Shown here: in pieces, positions 11,907 to 21,899 of the stretch | Numbering within the stretch: position 1 is the first letter of the stretch | Layout: each line of letters starts with the position of its first letter | NCBI GenBank assembly: GCA_947095585.1 | Contig: OX352761.1 | Span: 23,713,777-23,777,776, forward strand | Direction: 5' to 3' | DNA length: 64,000 bases | Source: Nephrocerus scutellatus | Taxonomy: Eukaryota; Arthropoda; Insecta; Diptera; Pipunculidae | Notes under the pieces: model-generated | Told to the model about the DNA's origin: nothing | Database searches by the model: none | The model's input: the letters and a program-made list of their open reading frames with translations, nothing else | Translations under genes and position numbers: made by a program

Positions 11907-12039
11907 GCAAATTAGTATATAGATTTCAGAAAGATTATAGAAGGACTACTGTCCAATATTCGGAAAACTCCGGGAATATGGCATCCAGAAAGCTGTACGA
12001 TACACCAAATTCTCGAAATTTTTCCGTAAGCTAATAATT

Positions 12040-13303
12040 CATGAAGTGTTACCAACTTCAGACTGTCATTGCTGTCAAACCAGTGATGACAGAGCGCTCA
12101 AATTTACACTAATGACAGCTCATTTCATTGTTTACAAGCGTACAAAAGGATTTTAGTAAGAGATGTTCAAAAAAAAATTATCCACAATGGAATTCAAGCG
12201 TAATAGTGTTATTGCTCTGTATTTGGCTGGAAAACCACAGCCGCAGATTGTTAGCCAGTTAAAAAATCTGCATGTGAATAAAATGTTTGTGTATCGAACC
12301 ATAAATCGTTATAATGATACTGGCAGCATTGCAAAATGCCATGGTGTTGGACCAAAACGCACTGCAACATCGCCGAATATCATTCGGAAGGTGAAGGCCA
12401 AATTAGCTCGGACTCCGCGCCGTAGTGGCAGAAAAATGACTCGTGAGGCGAACATTTCAGTCGAACGGATGCAGCACATATTGAAAGATCATATTGGACT
12501 AAAGGCCTTGAAATTTCAAAACACGCATGGTCTCACCGATGCTCAAAAAAAAGTTAGAAAGGAAAGAGCAAAGGAGTTGTTACGCTTGCACGAAAGTGGC
12601 GATTTGCCGAATTTGGTTTTCTCCGATGAGTCACCATTCGTTATTGAGCAATATGTGAACAAGCAAAATGACCGGCCGTTCTATTGAAAATTTGGACCAA
12701 CGGATTGCCACTCGAAACCAAGCGCCGCCAATGGTGATGGTTTGGGCCGCCATAACGGCCGAAAGCCGTTCACCACTCGTTTTTTTGGACCGTTGCATCA
12801 AGATAAATGCTCAAATTTATCGGGATCATGTGTTGGGTGTTGTTTAAGCCTTGGGCACAAAAAAAATTCGGCCGCAAAGCCTGGACATTTCAACAGGACT
12901 CGGCGCCGAGTCATAAAGCGCGAGTCAATCAAGATTGGCTGAGAAACAACGTTCCGCGGTTCATTTCCACTGCCCAATGGCCACCAAATTCACCGCTAGA
13001 TCTCTCGGTTTGGGGTATTTTGAAGAGCAAGGTTGGGACAAAAAAATACCAAAGTGTCGATCATCTCAAGCAAACGCTTCGCCGGGAATGGGCCAAAATA
13101 CCGCAGAGCCACTTTCGTGCTGCATGCAATAGCTTTGTCGGCCGTTTGAAGGCTATAATCGCAGTTCAGGGTGGTCAAATCGAAAACTACTAATTAACTA
13201 CAATTCGAAAATTTAAATATTTGTGATCATTTTTTACTTTGATTCAATTAAATTCATAAAAAAATAAAAATTCTATGGCGTTTTGTTTTGGTAACACTTC
13301 GTG
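12040..13303 (+). mobile_element. mariner-type transposon with terminal inverted repeats
   Basis: The left end CATGAAGTGTTACCAA (12,040-12,055) and right end TTGGTAACACTTCGTG (13,288-13,303) are inverted repeats matching at 15 of 16 positions. They enclose a transposase pseudogene. Length (about 1.26 kb) fits a complete mariner-size element. The exact outer limit of the inverted repeats and the TA duplication are not resolved. Confidence 0.85.
12163..13193 (+). pseudogene. mariner transposase, two frameshifts
   Basis: Starting at the ATG at 12,163, the N-terminal helix-turn-helix region (EFKRNSVIALYLAGKPQPQI, then NKMFVYRTINRY) is open to a stop at about 12,685. The first catalytic Asp lies in NLVFSDESPF (near 12,610-12,640). 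The frame then shifts by +1 and gives SIENLDQRIATRNQAPPMVM, and shifts again near 12,840 into FQQDSAPSHKARVNQ (second Asp, about 12,895) and WPPNSP-LDLSVWGI (near 12,977). The last frame ends at a stop at 13,191. Related mariners have about four more residues (SPDLNP) before the third Asp, so a small in-frame deletion near 12,997 is likely. With them the spacing would be about 37 residues, pointing to a DD37D (maT)-like member. It is inactive as it stands. Confidence 0.85.
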
Positions 13304-13499
13304 TCAGTCACCTTGTAATATTTACCCTCAAGGTTACAATGTAATGATGGCTGCAATATTTATTAAAGAATTAAAAAAAAAATATATCATGAAATTTTAT
13401 GACGGTTGGAAAAAAATATTCTCTAATTCTAAACGTATTTATAATCTAATGATTGTTAGAATTTCCTTTAACTAACAAGCAATCATTTAAGATATAAAC

Positions 13500-13877
13500 A
13501 AACAGTCCATAAAAATTAAAATTTTTCTTGTAAATTCTCTAATCGAAGTTAGACCTGTGCATAAAATTTGAAGCTAATCGGTTTTTTCTTTTTGAAATAT
13601 GTATGGGTGTCCAAAGTCCACTTCAAAATTGTTACAAAATGTGTTCTCCATCGAAGATACACATGCATATAAAATTTTGAAGAAAATCGGTTAAATTTTG
13701 TCAAATATTTGTATGGGAGCCCCCCGATGCCGACGCCCGAGGGGCCCAAAATTGTAATAAATAAAAAAACAAGTTTTAACAAAATCGGGCTTTAGGAAGT
13801 GAGTTAAAATTGGATCACAAGATTCTACCAACCAGCCATTGGCACGCGAAGTTAATATAGAGAATTTAAAAATGTAT
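13500..13877 (+). repeat. 120-bp-unit element, short copy
   Basis: The left end CATAAAAATTAAAATTTTTC followed by TTGTAAATTCTCTAATCG and the right end GCGAAGTTAATATAGAGAAT bracket about two internal units. Each unit carries an AAGATACACATG or CTGTGCAT-AAAATTTGAAG word and a CCCCGA-rich segment. The two ends share an inverted motif (AAATTCTCTA). There is no coding capacity. Confidence 0.75.
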
Positions 13878-15300
13878 CCGAAGTTTTTCTCTTAAATGGG
13901 AAAACTCTCAAAGCTGTGCGATATATTGTGATTAAAACAACAGTCACAAGTAACGACCATGAGCCACGTCCGACGACAAATTTTAATGCTTAAGTGATGA
14001 GTTCATGAAGATTTATTAATAATACTACAATTCTTGCTTTAATCTTTCAAATGACAACCAAAAGTTGAAAAATAATTTCGGAAAGCAAAGTAAAGATTCT
14101 TACATTTTTAGTTGACAACATTGATTTTCGTAATCAAAGATCATAGAACTTTGAATTCATCTTCTAACTCTTTAGTTAACTTTGATGTCAGTGACATTCG
14201 TAATCAGTTAAGAGCCGGTACAAAGCTGTTTACTGCGTCGTGATCACTTGGTTAAGAACTCATATATTATAACGATACTAGTTTTCATATATACGAAAGT
14301 CTTACCTACTTACCAAGCCATTCAAATATCTTAGCTTTTTCTAACCACATTTTTTACAAAGGCGTCATACTTACATTTTTACCGTGAGGAGTTTTCAATT
14401 TTGAATGAAAGTTCAAGAGCGACACTTTATAAGCTCAATTTTCTATTTAGTTCTTCTTCCGAAATGTTTCTAAAAGCTTTTCAAGCCGGTGTTGTTGCAT
14501 TTTTGTATTTTGCAACATTGTTAACTCAACTGCGGCGAACCTTCTCACAGATTCAGGAAATCCCACAGTGACATTGAAACTGGTTTCACGTTTTATTAAA
14601 ACGAAATTCTAACATAGAACTGACTTTTCATCGTCAGTATTACGCATTAAGCACATACATAGTTGATTCAAAGTTTAGTGGAATCATAGGTACGTACGCT
14701 AATATTTCAAAAAGCTTTGTTGTGTGGTCGATTCTTGTATTGGTTCTCCAAAATTTAAATAGCCATCAAGCGGTCTCACTTGATGTCGTATCTTGATCTT
14801 TTAATAGGATGATCAGTGGTGATGTCAGAGGACGTGATAGTTACGACATATTGACATCCTCATAACTGAAGGGTAAACTTTACACTTACGTTACGTCAAC
14901 GTGTGGAAAGAATATCTCGACTCAGATTGTTGTGTTCGATTAGACAAATGAATGAGGGCCCATTCCTACTACTCTTAGAGTTGTTTTTTGGTGCAAGATA
15001 TTGTTTTGGTTTGTACCGTAAAATGCAATGGTCCTTCATCTAACCACTGTTTTAGGCATTTGTGTCAATCGCGGGAATGCAATTAAAAAATGTAATCCCA
15101 TAAGCACTACCGATTAATCAATGTGATAAACGATCTTATGGTATGCTTAAAAAGTAAACTTCCTTTTTAGTATTTTCTTCATCATCATCATATTTGTCCA
15201 GTCATCTCTCCATCGTTGCCTCCAGAATCCTCTTCACTAATGCGAGCCTTCCGAGCTTAATTCTCTTTACGACGTCAATATTGGCGTGATCGTAATCGAG
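13878..15300. other. No recognisable gene
   Basis: AT-rich sequence holds no long frame, repeat copy or RNA gene that I recognise. A short ATCATCATCATATTT word at 15,182 followed by CTCCATCG and CCTCCAGAATCC resembles a scrap of the RTE 3' region on the minus strand. Confidence 0.4.
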
Positions 15301-15359
15301 CTACCTTTAACATAAATAAATATCATTCGTTTTCTGTTTTCCACGTATTAGTCCTTGTT

Positions 15360-15842
15360 ATCTTTGACTATACAATTTCTAGTACCAATCTTTCTCGGCA
15401 AACGGAAGTTAAGGATCTTGGTGTGATTTTTGACACGAAACTAACATTCTCGTTTCACGTTGATTTATCGTTGCTAAATCAAATTCGATGTAGTGATTTC
15501 TTAAGCGAAATTGTGTCGAATTTTCCGACCCGTATGCTCTGAAGTCTGTTTATATATCTCCTGTACGTCCTTTTCCTCAATATTTCTCTGTAGTCTGGTG
15601 TCCAATCTATTTAAATTCTATAATACGACTTTAAAATGTACAAAAGTCCTTTACGAGCTTTGTTGTAAAACAAATGAAATTGAATCTCGACGCTATGCCC
15701 CCTTATCCTACAAGATGTGCCCTAATAGGGTTAGATACCTTGGAAAAAAGGCAAAATGTTCATTGTATATTGTTTATTCATGGTGTCTTTTCTCATCCTA
15801 CTATATGTCCCGAGTTACTTAATAATTTGAAAATATATGCAC
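15360..15842 (+). pseudogene. Jockey-like LINE 3'-region fragment
   Basis: Shifting frames give VKDLGVIFDTKLTFSFHVD (near 15,410), RPFLNISLVVWCPIY (near 15,560) and MKLNLDAMPPYPTRCALIGL, DTLEKRQ and LLNNLKIYAPG (15,674-15,845). These match in order the post-RT segment of Jockey-superfamily LINEs. It ends exactly where a SINE begins at 15,843. Confidence 0.8.
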
Positions 15843-16115
15843 CAGGCGCCGTGGCTCAGTGGAAAAGCGGATGGCTGCTGAGCAGGGGTTCGTGGTTCGA
15901 ATATCAGTAACACCAAAACTATTTTTCAAGGTGTCCCACCTGTCGCGAATGGTTTACAAACGTTCCGAGAGTAATAACTTGTCACGGAAAGCTTCTCAAT
16001 TCGCCGTTCGGATCCGGCCTTAAATTGTAGGTCTCTTCCATTTGTGTCCAAAAATATACACGCACAACACAAATGGTCGCGAAAAGCTGGGCCTTGGAAA
16101 TTCTCAATTCATTTG
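15843..16115 (+). mobile_element. tRNA-derived SINE copy 3
   Basis: The head GGCGCCGTGGCTCAGTGG contains the A box, then GTGGTTCGAAT (B-box region with a small deletion, 15,890-15,902). The common body with GTGTCCCACCTGTCGCGAAT and CAATTCGCCGTTCGGATCC follows. The tail is lost after AAGCTGGGCCTTGGA at about 16,100. Confidence 0.85.
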
Positions 16116-16232
16116 TTTCAGTGATTCTTAAACGTTTCTTTCGGCGATTCTCAAGCTTTTAAATAATAATTGAGAAATATTTTCGTTGTACGACAATTGA
16201 CGTTAAATTTAATATTCAAACGGACTGCAATC

Positions 16233-16322
16233 ATCATAATTTGCTCTAAACTGGATTGCTGTAAAAAAAAAAAAACTCTCCATCGGTCCCAATTTCAAGC
16301 CGATGTCATACAATTTGGCATG
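16233..16322 (-). mobile_element. RTE LINE 3'-end scrap
   Basis: On the minus strand it matches the last ~85 bp of the RTE copies: TGGCATCAG-like to TCATCAT at the 3' end, with an inserted A run at 16,263-16,275. Comparing with 4,646-4,745 shows the same order of words (TTTGGCTCTA, CTCTCCA-CGGTCCCAATTTC, GCCGATGTCAT). Confidence 0.7.
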
Positions 16323-16338
16323 TGAGCCAAATACATAT

Positions 16339-16757
16339 ACAGGGTGTATCTGTTAAGGTGGCAAATATTTAAAGGGATAATTCCTTAGTTAATTTCGTGA
16401 AAAAAATCGTATGGGAGGGGGGGTCTATTTTCAACCCCTGCGGTGTACGTAGACGTAGAAAAAATATTTTTGGATTTTGACGACATTTATATCGATAACG
16501 GTTTCAAGAATTTTAAAAAAATGTTAATTATTTGATCTTAAAAATTTCATTTTCTTTCAAAAATAACGAACAGTGACCTCTTAGTTAGAAGCTTTCAAGA
16601 GTTACAGGGTGTGAAGTGATGTAAGGTCAATAGTACGTCTCTTCGCGTTAAAATGCTACGTACACCACAGGGGTTGAAAATAGACCATACGATTTTTTTT
16701 TTCACGAAATTAACTAAGGAATTATTCCCTTAAGTATTTGCCACCTTTCATGTTGTC
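16339..16757. repeat. Foldback/MITE-like element, copy 2
   Basis: The left tip ACAGGGTGTATCTGTTAAGG and right tip reading CCACCTTTCATGTTGT on the + strand are diverged inverted repeats. Internal arms (AATTAACTAAGGAATTATTCC near 16,706 against GGGATAATTCCTTAGTTAAT near 16,373) also fold back. The left arm is shorter than the right, indicating an internal deletion. Same family as 983-1786. Confidence 0.75.
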
Positions 16758-17159
16758 GATGAAGAGTGCATTAGGTAATTTATTTGTAATATTTTTTACC
16801 CCCGTGTTAATAAACACTGAATAGCAGTGTGTTAGCACTCATACATCTGTCAACTTGTAATTTTCATTTACAAACGTGAGTTAGCTTTAACAACGAGCGG
16901 ATAACTTAACTCACCGAATTTTGTGTATAAGGAGCGGAAAAGTTTACATTTTAACATCACTTACATTTAATTTTCGATATTGAAATTTGAATTATTAAAG
17001 ATAAAATCAGCCTCTTTTAGACTTTTTTTCACATACTATTAAATTTAGGATATCAAAAAGAACCGAATAAGACGATACGTTTTTCTGTCTCTACATAAAA
17101 AAAGGGATTTTTGAAACTTGCGTTCATTTCGTCTATTTCTAAAATAGAACTTACAGTTT
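16758..17159. other. No recognisable gene
   Basis: AT-rich; only short frames. It lies downstream (minus sense) of the pseudogene at 17,160-17,890. Confidence 0.4.
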
Positions 17160-17890
17160 AGAAGCTGTAAATATTTTTCTGTCCCATTTACTTAACTAAG
17201 TACTTTGATTTTTTTGATGCCCTCCGAGTAGCAGCGTACCATCCTATAGGGTGAAAAATATTTATATTTTTTATAGTTTTCTCTATTTGGGAACTTTCCA
17301 TTAGAGAGTGGCCGAGTTCAAAAAAGCATTGGTATAATACAGGAATATCCAAGGTCTGGATAGCATAAAGCAACATTGCAGATGCATTCACATTCCGGTT
17401 CTGGCCTTCCCAAGAGTCACTCATTAAAATAAATGACTTACCATCTTGGAGATAATTGTAGACACAGTATGCTACCTCATCAGAGCCCATACCTGCCATC
17501 CTCTCATGTAATACATAATATGTTGCTTATTTTGTACAGTGAATTTATAACTGACAATCGCTTTTGATAACATTTTGCTTTAACACAAGTACTAGGGCAG
17601 CACCTCTAGATGAAATCCAATAAAATTGACATTTTTAGCCAAGGCATTTATTTTTTATTTGTCATGAAAATCTCTGACGGAAATCTTCCTCTCATACTCT
17701 TCTTGCAGTTCCTTTTTCTCATCTGCAGTAGCGTTTTGAAATCTGAAGTAATCATCACACATGTCTTTACTATGTGTATAAAATTTAAGAAAAAACCTAA
17801 TATTAAAAATTATCCAATATATTCACAGTGTTCCGGTGCTTTACATCTTCAGGCTTCTTGACGCCGGGTAAATGACAACCTCTTTTAATT
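17160..17890 (-). pseudogene. DUF7869-like uncharacterised protein remnant
   Basis: The longest open piece (17,188-17,499, minus) reads GMGSDEVAYCVYNYL, FILMSDSWEGQNRNVNASAM, FFELGHSLMESSQIEKTIK and GWYAATRRASKKSKYL. This is the pattern SD...GQNRN / GHS-ES..IE / WY..R that I associate with a large family of uncharacterised, transposon-like animal proteins (Pfam DUF7869, recalled from memory). Upstream on the minus strand, in other frames, are CDDYFRFQNATADEKKELQE (near 17,690-17,750), a HLEVLP block and YKFTVQNK (near 17,540). All are in the order expected for that family, so it is a longer gene broken by at least three frameshifts. The family's acidic residues suggest an RNase H-like fold, but its activity is not established. 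An alternative is a host gene of the same family; the decay makes function unlikely. Confidence 0.6.
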
Positions 17891-17984
17891 GTAGGAACAA
17901 TATTGAATTGTGATCTATGATTTCTCACAAACCTTTCCGACATGAAAGAAAAAATCTGTATATTTTGACAATCTTAAATAAAAA

Positions 17985-19546
17985 AAAACAACCCATAAAA
18001 ATACAATTTTTCATGTAAGTTCTCTAATAGGAGATGGGTATGTGTTAAAATTTGAAGAAAACCGCGCTAATTTTTAAAAAATTTACATGGACACCACACG
18101 GGGTCAGGGCCCGATCACTCCAACAAACTTACAAAAAGTTTTGTCCATCAGTGACAGTATTTAAAATTTGAAGAAAATCGAGCTAATTTTTAAAAAATTT
18201 ATATGGGCACCCCTCGGGCCTCAGGGCCTCACTCCAAAAACTTTAGAAAAAATTTTGTCGATCGGAGATACACATGTATATAAAATTTGAAGAAAATCGG
18301 GTTATTTTTTTGAAAAATTGTTATGGGCCCCACGACCCCGGCCACCAAAATTGTTGCATAAAGTGTTGTCCATCGGAGATACACACGTATATAAAATTTA
18401 AAAAAAATCGGGTTAAGTTTTTTAAAAAATTTGTTGGGGCCCCATGACCCTCCAAACCCTGTCTCCAAAATTTTTGCAAAAAGTGTTACCCATCGGAGAT
18501 ACACATGTATATAAAATTAAAACAAAATCTGGTTAATTTTTTTTAAAAAAAAATTGGGGACCAATGACCTTGGGGTCCGGGGTCTCCAAAATTTTTACAA
18601 ATAGTGTTTTTCATCGGAGATACATACGTATATAAAATTTGAAAAAAATCGGCTTAATTTTTTTTTTAAAAACTTTGGAGCCTTACGACCCCGGGGCCCG
18701 GGGTCTACAAATTCTTAAAAAAAAGTGTTGTCTATCGGAGATACACATGTGTATTAAATTTGAAGAAAATCGGGCTAATTTTTTAAAAAAAAAAGTTATG
18801 GGGCCCCACGAACCCGGTCCAGGGGTCTCCAAATTATTTACAAAAAGTTTTGTCTATCGGAGATACACATGTGTATTAAATTTGAAGAAAATCGGGTTAA
18901 TTTTTTAAAAAAAAGTTATGGCGCCCCACAAACCCCGGCCCGGGGTCTCCAAATATTTTACAAAATGTGTTGTCTATCGGAGATACACATGTGTATGAAA
19001 TTTGAAGAAAATCGGGTTAATTTTTTAAAAAAAAGTTATGGGGCCCACGAACCCGGGCCCGGGGTCTCCAAATTTTTTACAAAACGTATTGTCTATCGGA
19101 GATACACATGTGTATTAAATTTGAAGAAAATCGGGTTAATTTTTTAAAAAAAAGTTATGGCGCCCCACAAACCCCGGCCCGGGGTCTCCAAATTTTGTCC
19201 AAAAAGTGTTGTATATCAGAGATACACATGTGTATAAAATTTGAAGAAAATCGAGTAAAATTTTGTAAAATATTTGTAGGGGACCCCACCGACCCCGTGG
19301 CCCGAGGGTCCTCAAATTTTAATAGAAAGTGTTGTCATCGGAGATATGCATGTTTGCCAAATTTCAATAAAATAGGACTTTGGGAAGTAGGTCAAAAATT
19401 TATCGCAAGATTCCATGACACACAAATCCACAAACCCACAAACCCACAACCCAGAAACCCACAAACCCACAAACCCACAAACCCACAAGCCCACAAACCC
19501 AGAAACACACGGGAAAGTGAAGTTAATATAGAGAATTTAAAAAAAT
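17985..19546 (+). repeat. 120-bp-unit element, longest copy (11-12 tandem units)
   Basis: The left end CCCATAAAAATACAATTTTT (about 17,993) with AAGTTCTCTAATAGG and the right end GAAGTTAATATAGAGAATTT (about 19,519-19,540) flank a tandem array. The word CGGAGATAC starts at 18,263, 18,374, 18,494, 18,614, 18,736, 18,858, 18,978 and 19,097, then diverged forms follow at 19,217 and 19,338; the period is 111-122 bp, mostly 120. Two or three more diverged units precede. Every unit carries a GGGGCCCC/CCCGGGG-rich segment and an AAATTTGAAGAAAATCGGG segment. Open frames across it repeat the same peptide and are not genes. It ends with a CCCACAAA minisatellite. Confidence 0.9.
19425..19506. repeat. (CCCACAAA)n-type 8-10-bp minisatellite
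   Basis: About nine units of CCCACAAA and variants (CCCAGAAA, CCCACAAG). It sits inside the right end of the 120-bp-unit element. The reverse-complement version is at 32,222-32,275 in another copy, so it belongs to the element. Confidence 0.9.
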
Positions 19547-19679
19547 GAATTAGTTAGTAAACGTATCTCATATCCTCTTTACTTTTGCTTTTGCTTACAA
19601 AAACGTAACGCCTCCTACATTTTTTTGTCGCAAATATTTTTTAAAAATGGTTAGATATGTTATCTTCTATCTTAGCCAT

Positions 19680-20165
19680 ACTAATATAATAAATGTAAAT
19701 GTAAGTCTGTCTGTTACCTTTTACGGCTAAACGACCGATTTGGCTCTAAAATGTTCGCAATAGTCCGGTGATGATTAAAGGAAACTAAAAAATTGGTAAA
19801 TTCGGGAAAAACTTGGAAAATTCGGGTAAAACTAAAAAAAAAATCCTTTTTCATGGGATTTATGTATTAACTCGCGAACATAACTCACGATTCGAACACG
19901 TTATAGGCTACAATTTTGAGTCAGTGGCGGATAGGTGGGGGTGGGGCTTAATGGTGTACGGCGGATTCAGTGGGGGAGCGGTCAGTTTGGTTAGGTCAGT
20001 AGGGTGAGGTGAGGTGATGGTGTGGGTGAGGGTGAGGCGCAGTCAGACAACGCCTGTTATTTTAGCTTTTAGTGGGTCTAAACGGAGTCTTTGCGGTAGA
20101 GGGTCGGCTGGTCCCGGTTAACACCGGGGGTAACAGGTAGTATTCTATATAACTCAGACATACGT
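19680..20165. repeat. Dispersed repeat with TCTGTCTGTTACC start
   Basis: Sequence around 19,680-19,760 (CTAATATAATAAATG then TCTGTCTGTTACC and ACGACCGATTTGGCTC) has the look of an interspersed repeat seen widely in arthropods. Words such as GGAAAATTCGGGTAAAA and CGCGAACATAA recall 2,290-2,480. A G-rich GGTGAGG stretch lies at 20,003-20,040. It encodes no protein, and its class is unknown. Confidence 0.4.
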
Positions 20166-21895
20166 TTTCTTGTCACTAAATAAAACATAAAATTTTGTAA
20201 AATGTAGATAACTTCATTTAAAATCGTTAAAAACGAAGTTTTTCTTTGGCACTAAGCCAACGATATGTGTCTCAAATTAGCGAATTTACTTTTAATTTTA
20301 TGGGTTGTTTTTATTATAGAACTTTTTTCAAAAGTGCCATCTTCTAAAATACTCCTGCAATAATAACTGCATCTGAAAATACTTCACAACATTGGTAAGG
20401 CAAAACTGTTTTTTTTTACAAAAGAAAAAAAAATACTTAAGCTTAGAAATTCTAAGCTTTCCATTCCATCATGTACCAGTACATCTTCACGCCAGCTTAG
20501 AATGCACTTCGGGAGTAAACAACTTTCCAGCAGGTCACTCAACCAGTCGGTCTACCCCAAAGACGAACTCTTTATGTATTTGCAATCCGAATAAAGCTTT
20601 TCCCGTCTGACGGACCATATTTGAGAACTTCAGATAATTCAAGAAATTTCTATCGTCCAATGCATTTGCCAGAATATGGCAAGTCACTTCAGTGATTCCC
20701 CGCTGAGATTTGCATTAATGTATCCGAACATCGGAAACCACCAGTTGAAGTGCACACTTATTACTGGATGGTATCTCCTCTGTCTATGCCACTTGCAACA
20801 GTTGGCACAATAACTTTTATTGTAACAGTTCGGTGCGCTCGTAATATCCGAAAGTTTTTACATATTCGTTGTGTGTTATCATCGATAGTATAGTATCTCT
20901 TGATCTGAATTTAACGCCGCAACACGCGAGAGTGCAATTATGACCGAAATTATTTTATTACCTTCATCCAAAACCATCGCAGGAGAAGTTAGTTAATACC
21001 TTTAGCGTTGAGTGTGTATGATTATTTTTGTTACATGCATTAATGTTGGAAAGTGCGGGAGAATTCATTCAAACTCTTATCCAAAAATCGAGTGCTTCTG
21101 TTATTTGCTTGAATAGTCACCATACCTCGTGGAAGCGCGTAAAAATCCATAAAGTTTGTGACGTTTTACGCACTTGCTTGCTCTTCAAGGATTCCAGCTA
21201 CCACTTACATAAGCTGACTTCCTCACTTTAGGTGAATCAGGAAACACCAAGTTCATTCATTTCAGTTTTTTATTAATTGCTTATGAATATTGATGAGAAA
21301 AAACCGGTCAAACCGATATCGCGTGGATTGATGGAAACTTCTTTCTTAAAAGTGTCTTATATCGTGCTTCTCTCTCTTTTTCTATCTCTCTCTACCACTC
21401 TAGTAGTTATTTACTCAAATGCTGCGATTAATATTGAGATTTATTAATAATTTATATACTCCGATTGTTTAGAACGTACAGACAACTATAGAATGCAGAT
21501 GAAAATCGATTGGAAAATCCGCAGCATTCACTCGCGCCTTATTTGTTTATCTAACGCCTACTATAGCAAATTAAAAACAGCGATTATTTTATGTGATTTC
21601 GTGTGGATGTTAAATAGACGCTCACAAAAGTTTATGCTTTCACTTTTCAATTATAAATTTTAAAAAATTTAGTTAACTATATGGACATACTCTTAGTTAT
21701 TGTTACTTAATAGTTATTACGATATGAATTGTTATTGTTAACAGTATTTATAAATTCTATTATCAGACTTTTAAAAATTAATATTCTTACCACCCACATA
21801 CGCTCACATAAATTTACATTCACTTCGCTATTGCAAATTTATTAAGCAAAGTTTGCGGTAAAACTGAACTTTTCGAAACACCCTGCAGCGGATAA
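20166..21895. other. Long stretch without recognisable gene
   Basis: Short frames only (for example 20,392-20,610 and 21,028-21,231), none with known motifs. A TC-rich run is at 21,362-21,400. Confidence 0.45.
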
Positions 21896-21899
21896 TCAG

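Noticed and set aside
19425..19506. Telomere-like CCCACAAA repeat
   Set aside because: The unit is not a known insect telomere repeat, and it recurs inside another copy of the same element at 32.2 kb.
17985..19546. CRISPR-like regular repeat array
   Set aside because: The units are 120 bp, contiguous, without unique spacers, in a eukaryotic context, and found inside a dispersed element.
18639..19548. Three overlapping plus-strand frames with repeated peptide MCIKFEENR
   Set aside because: They are translations of the 120-bp tandem unit and repeat with its period. Not genes.
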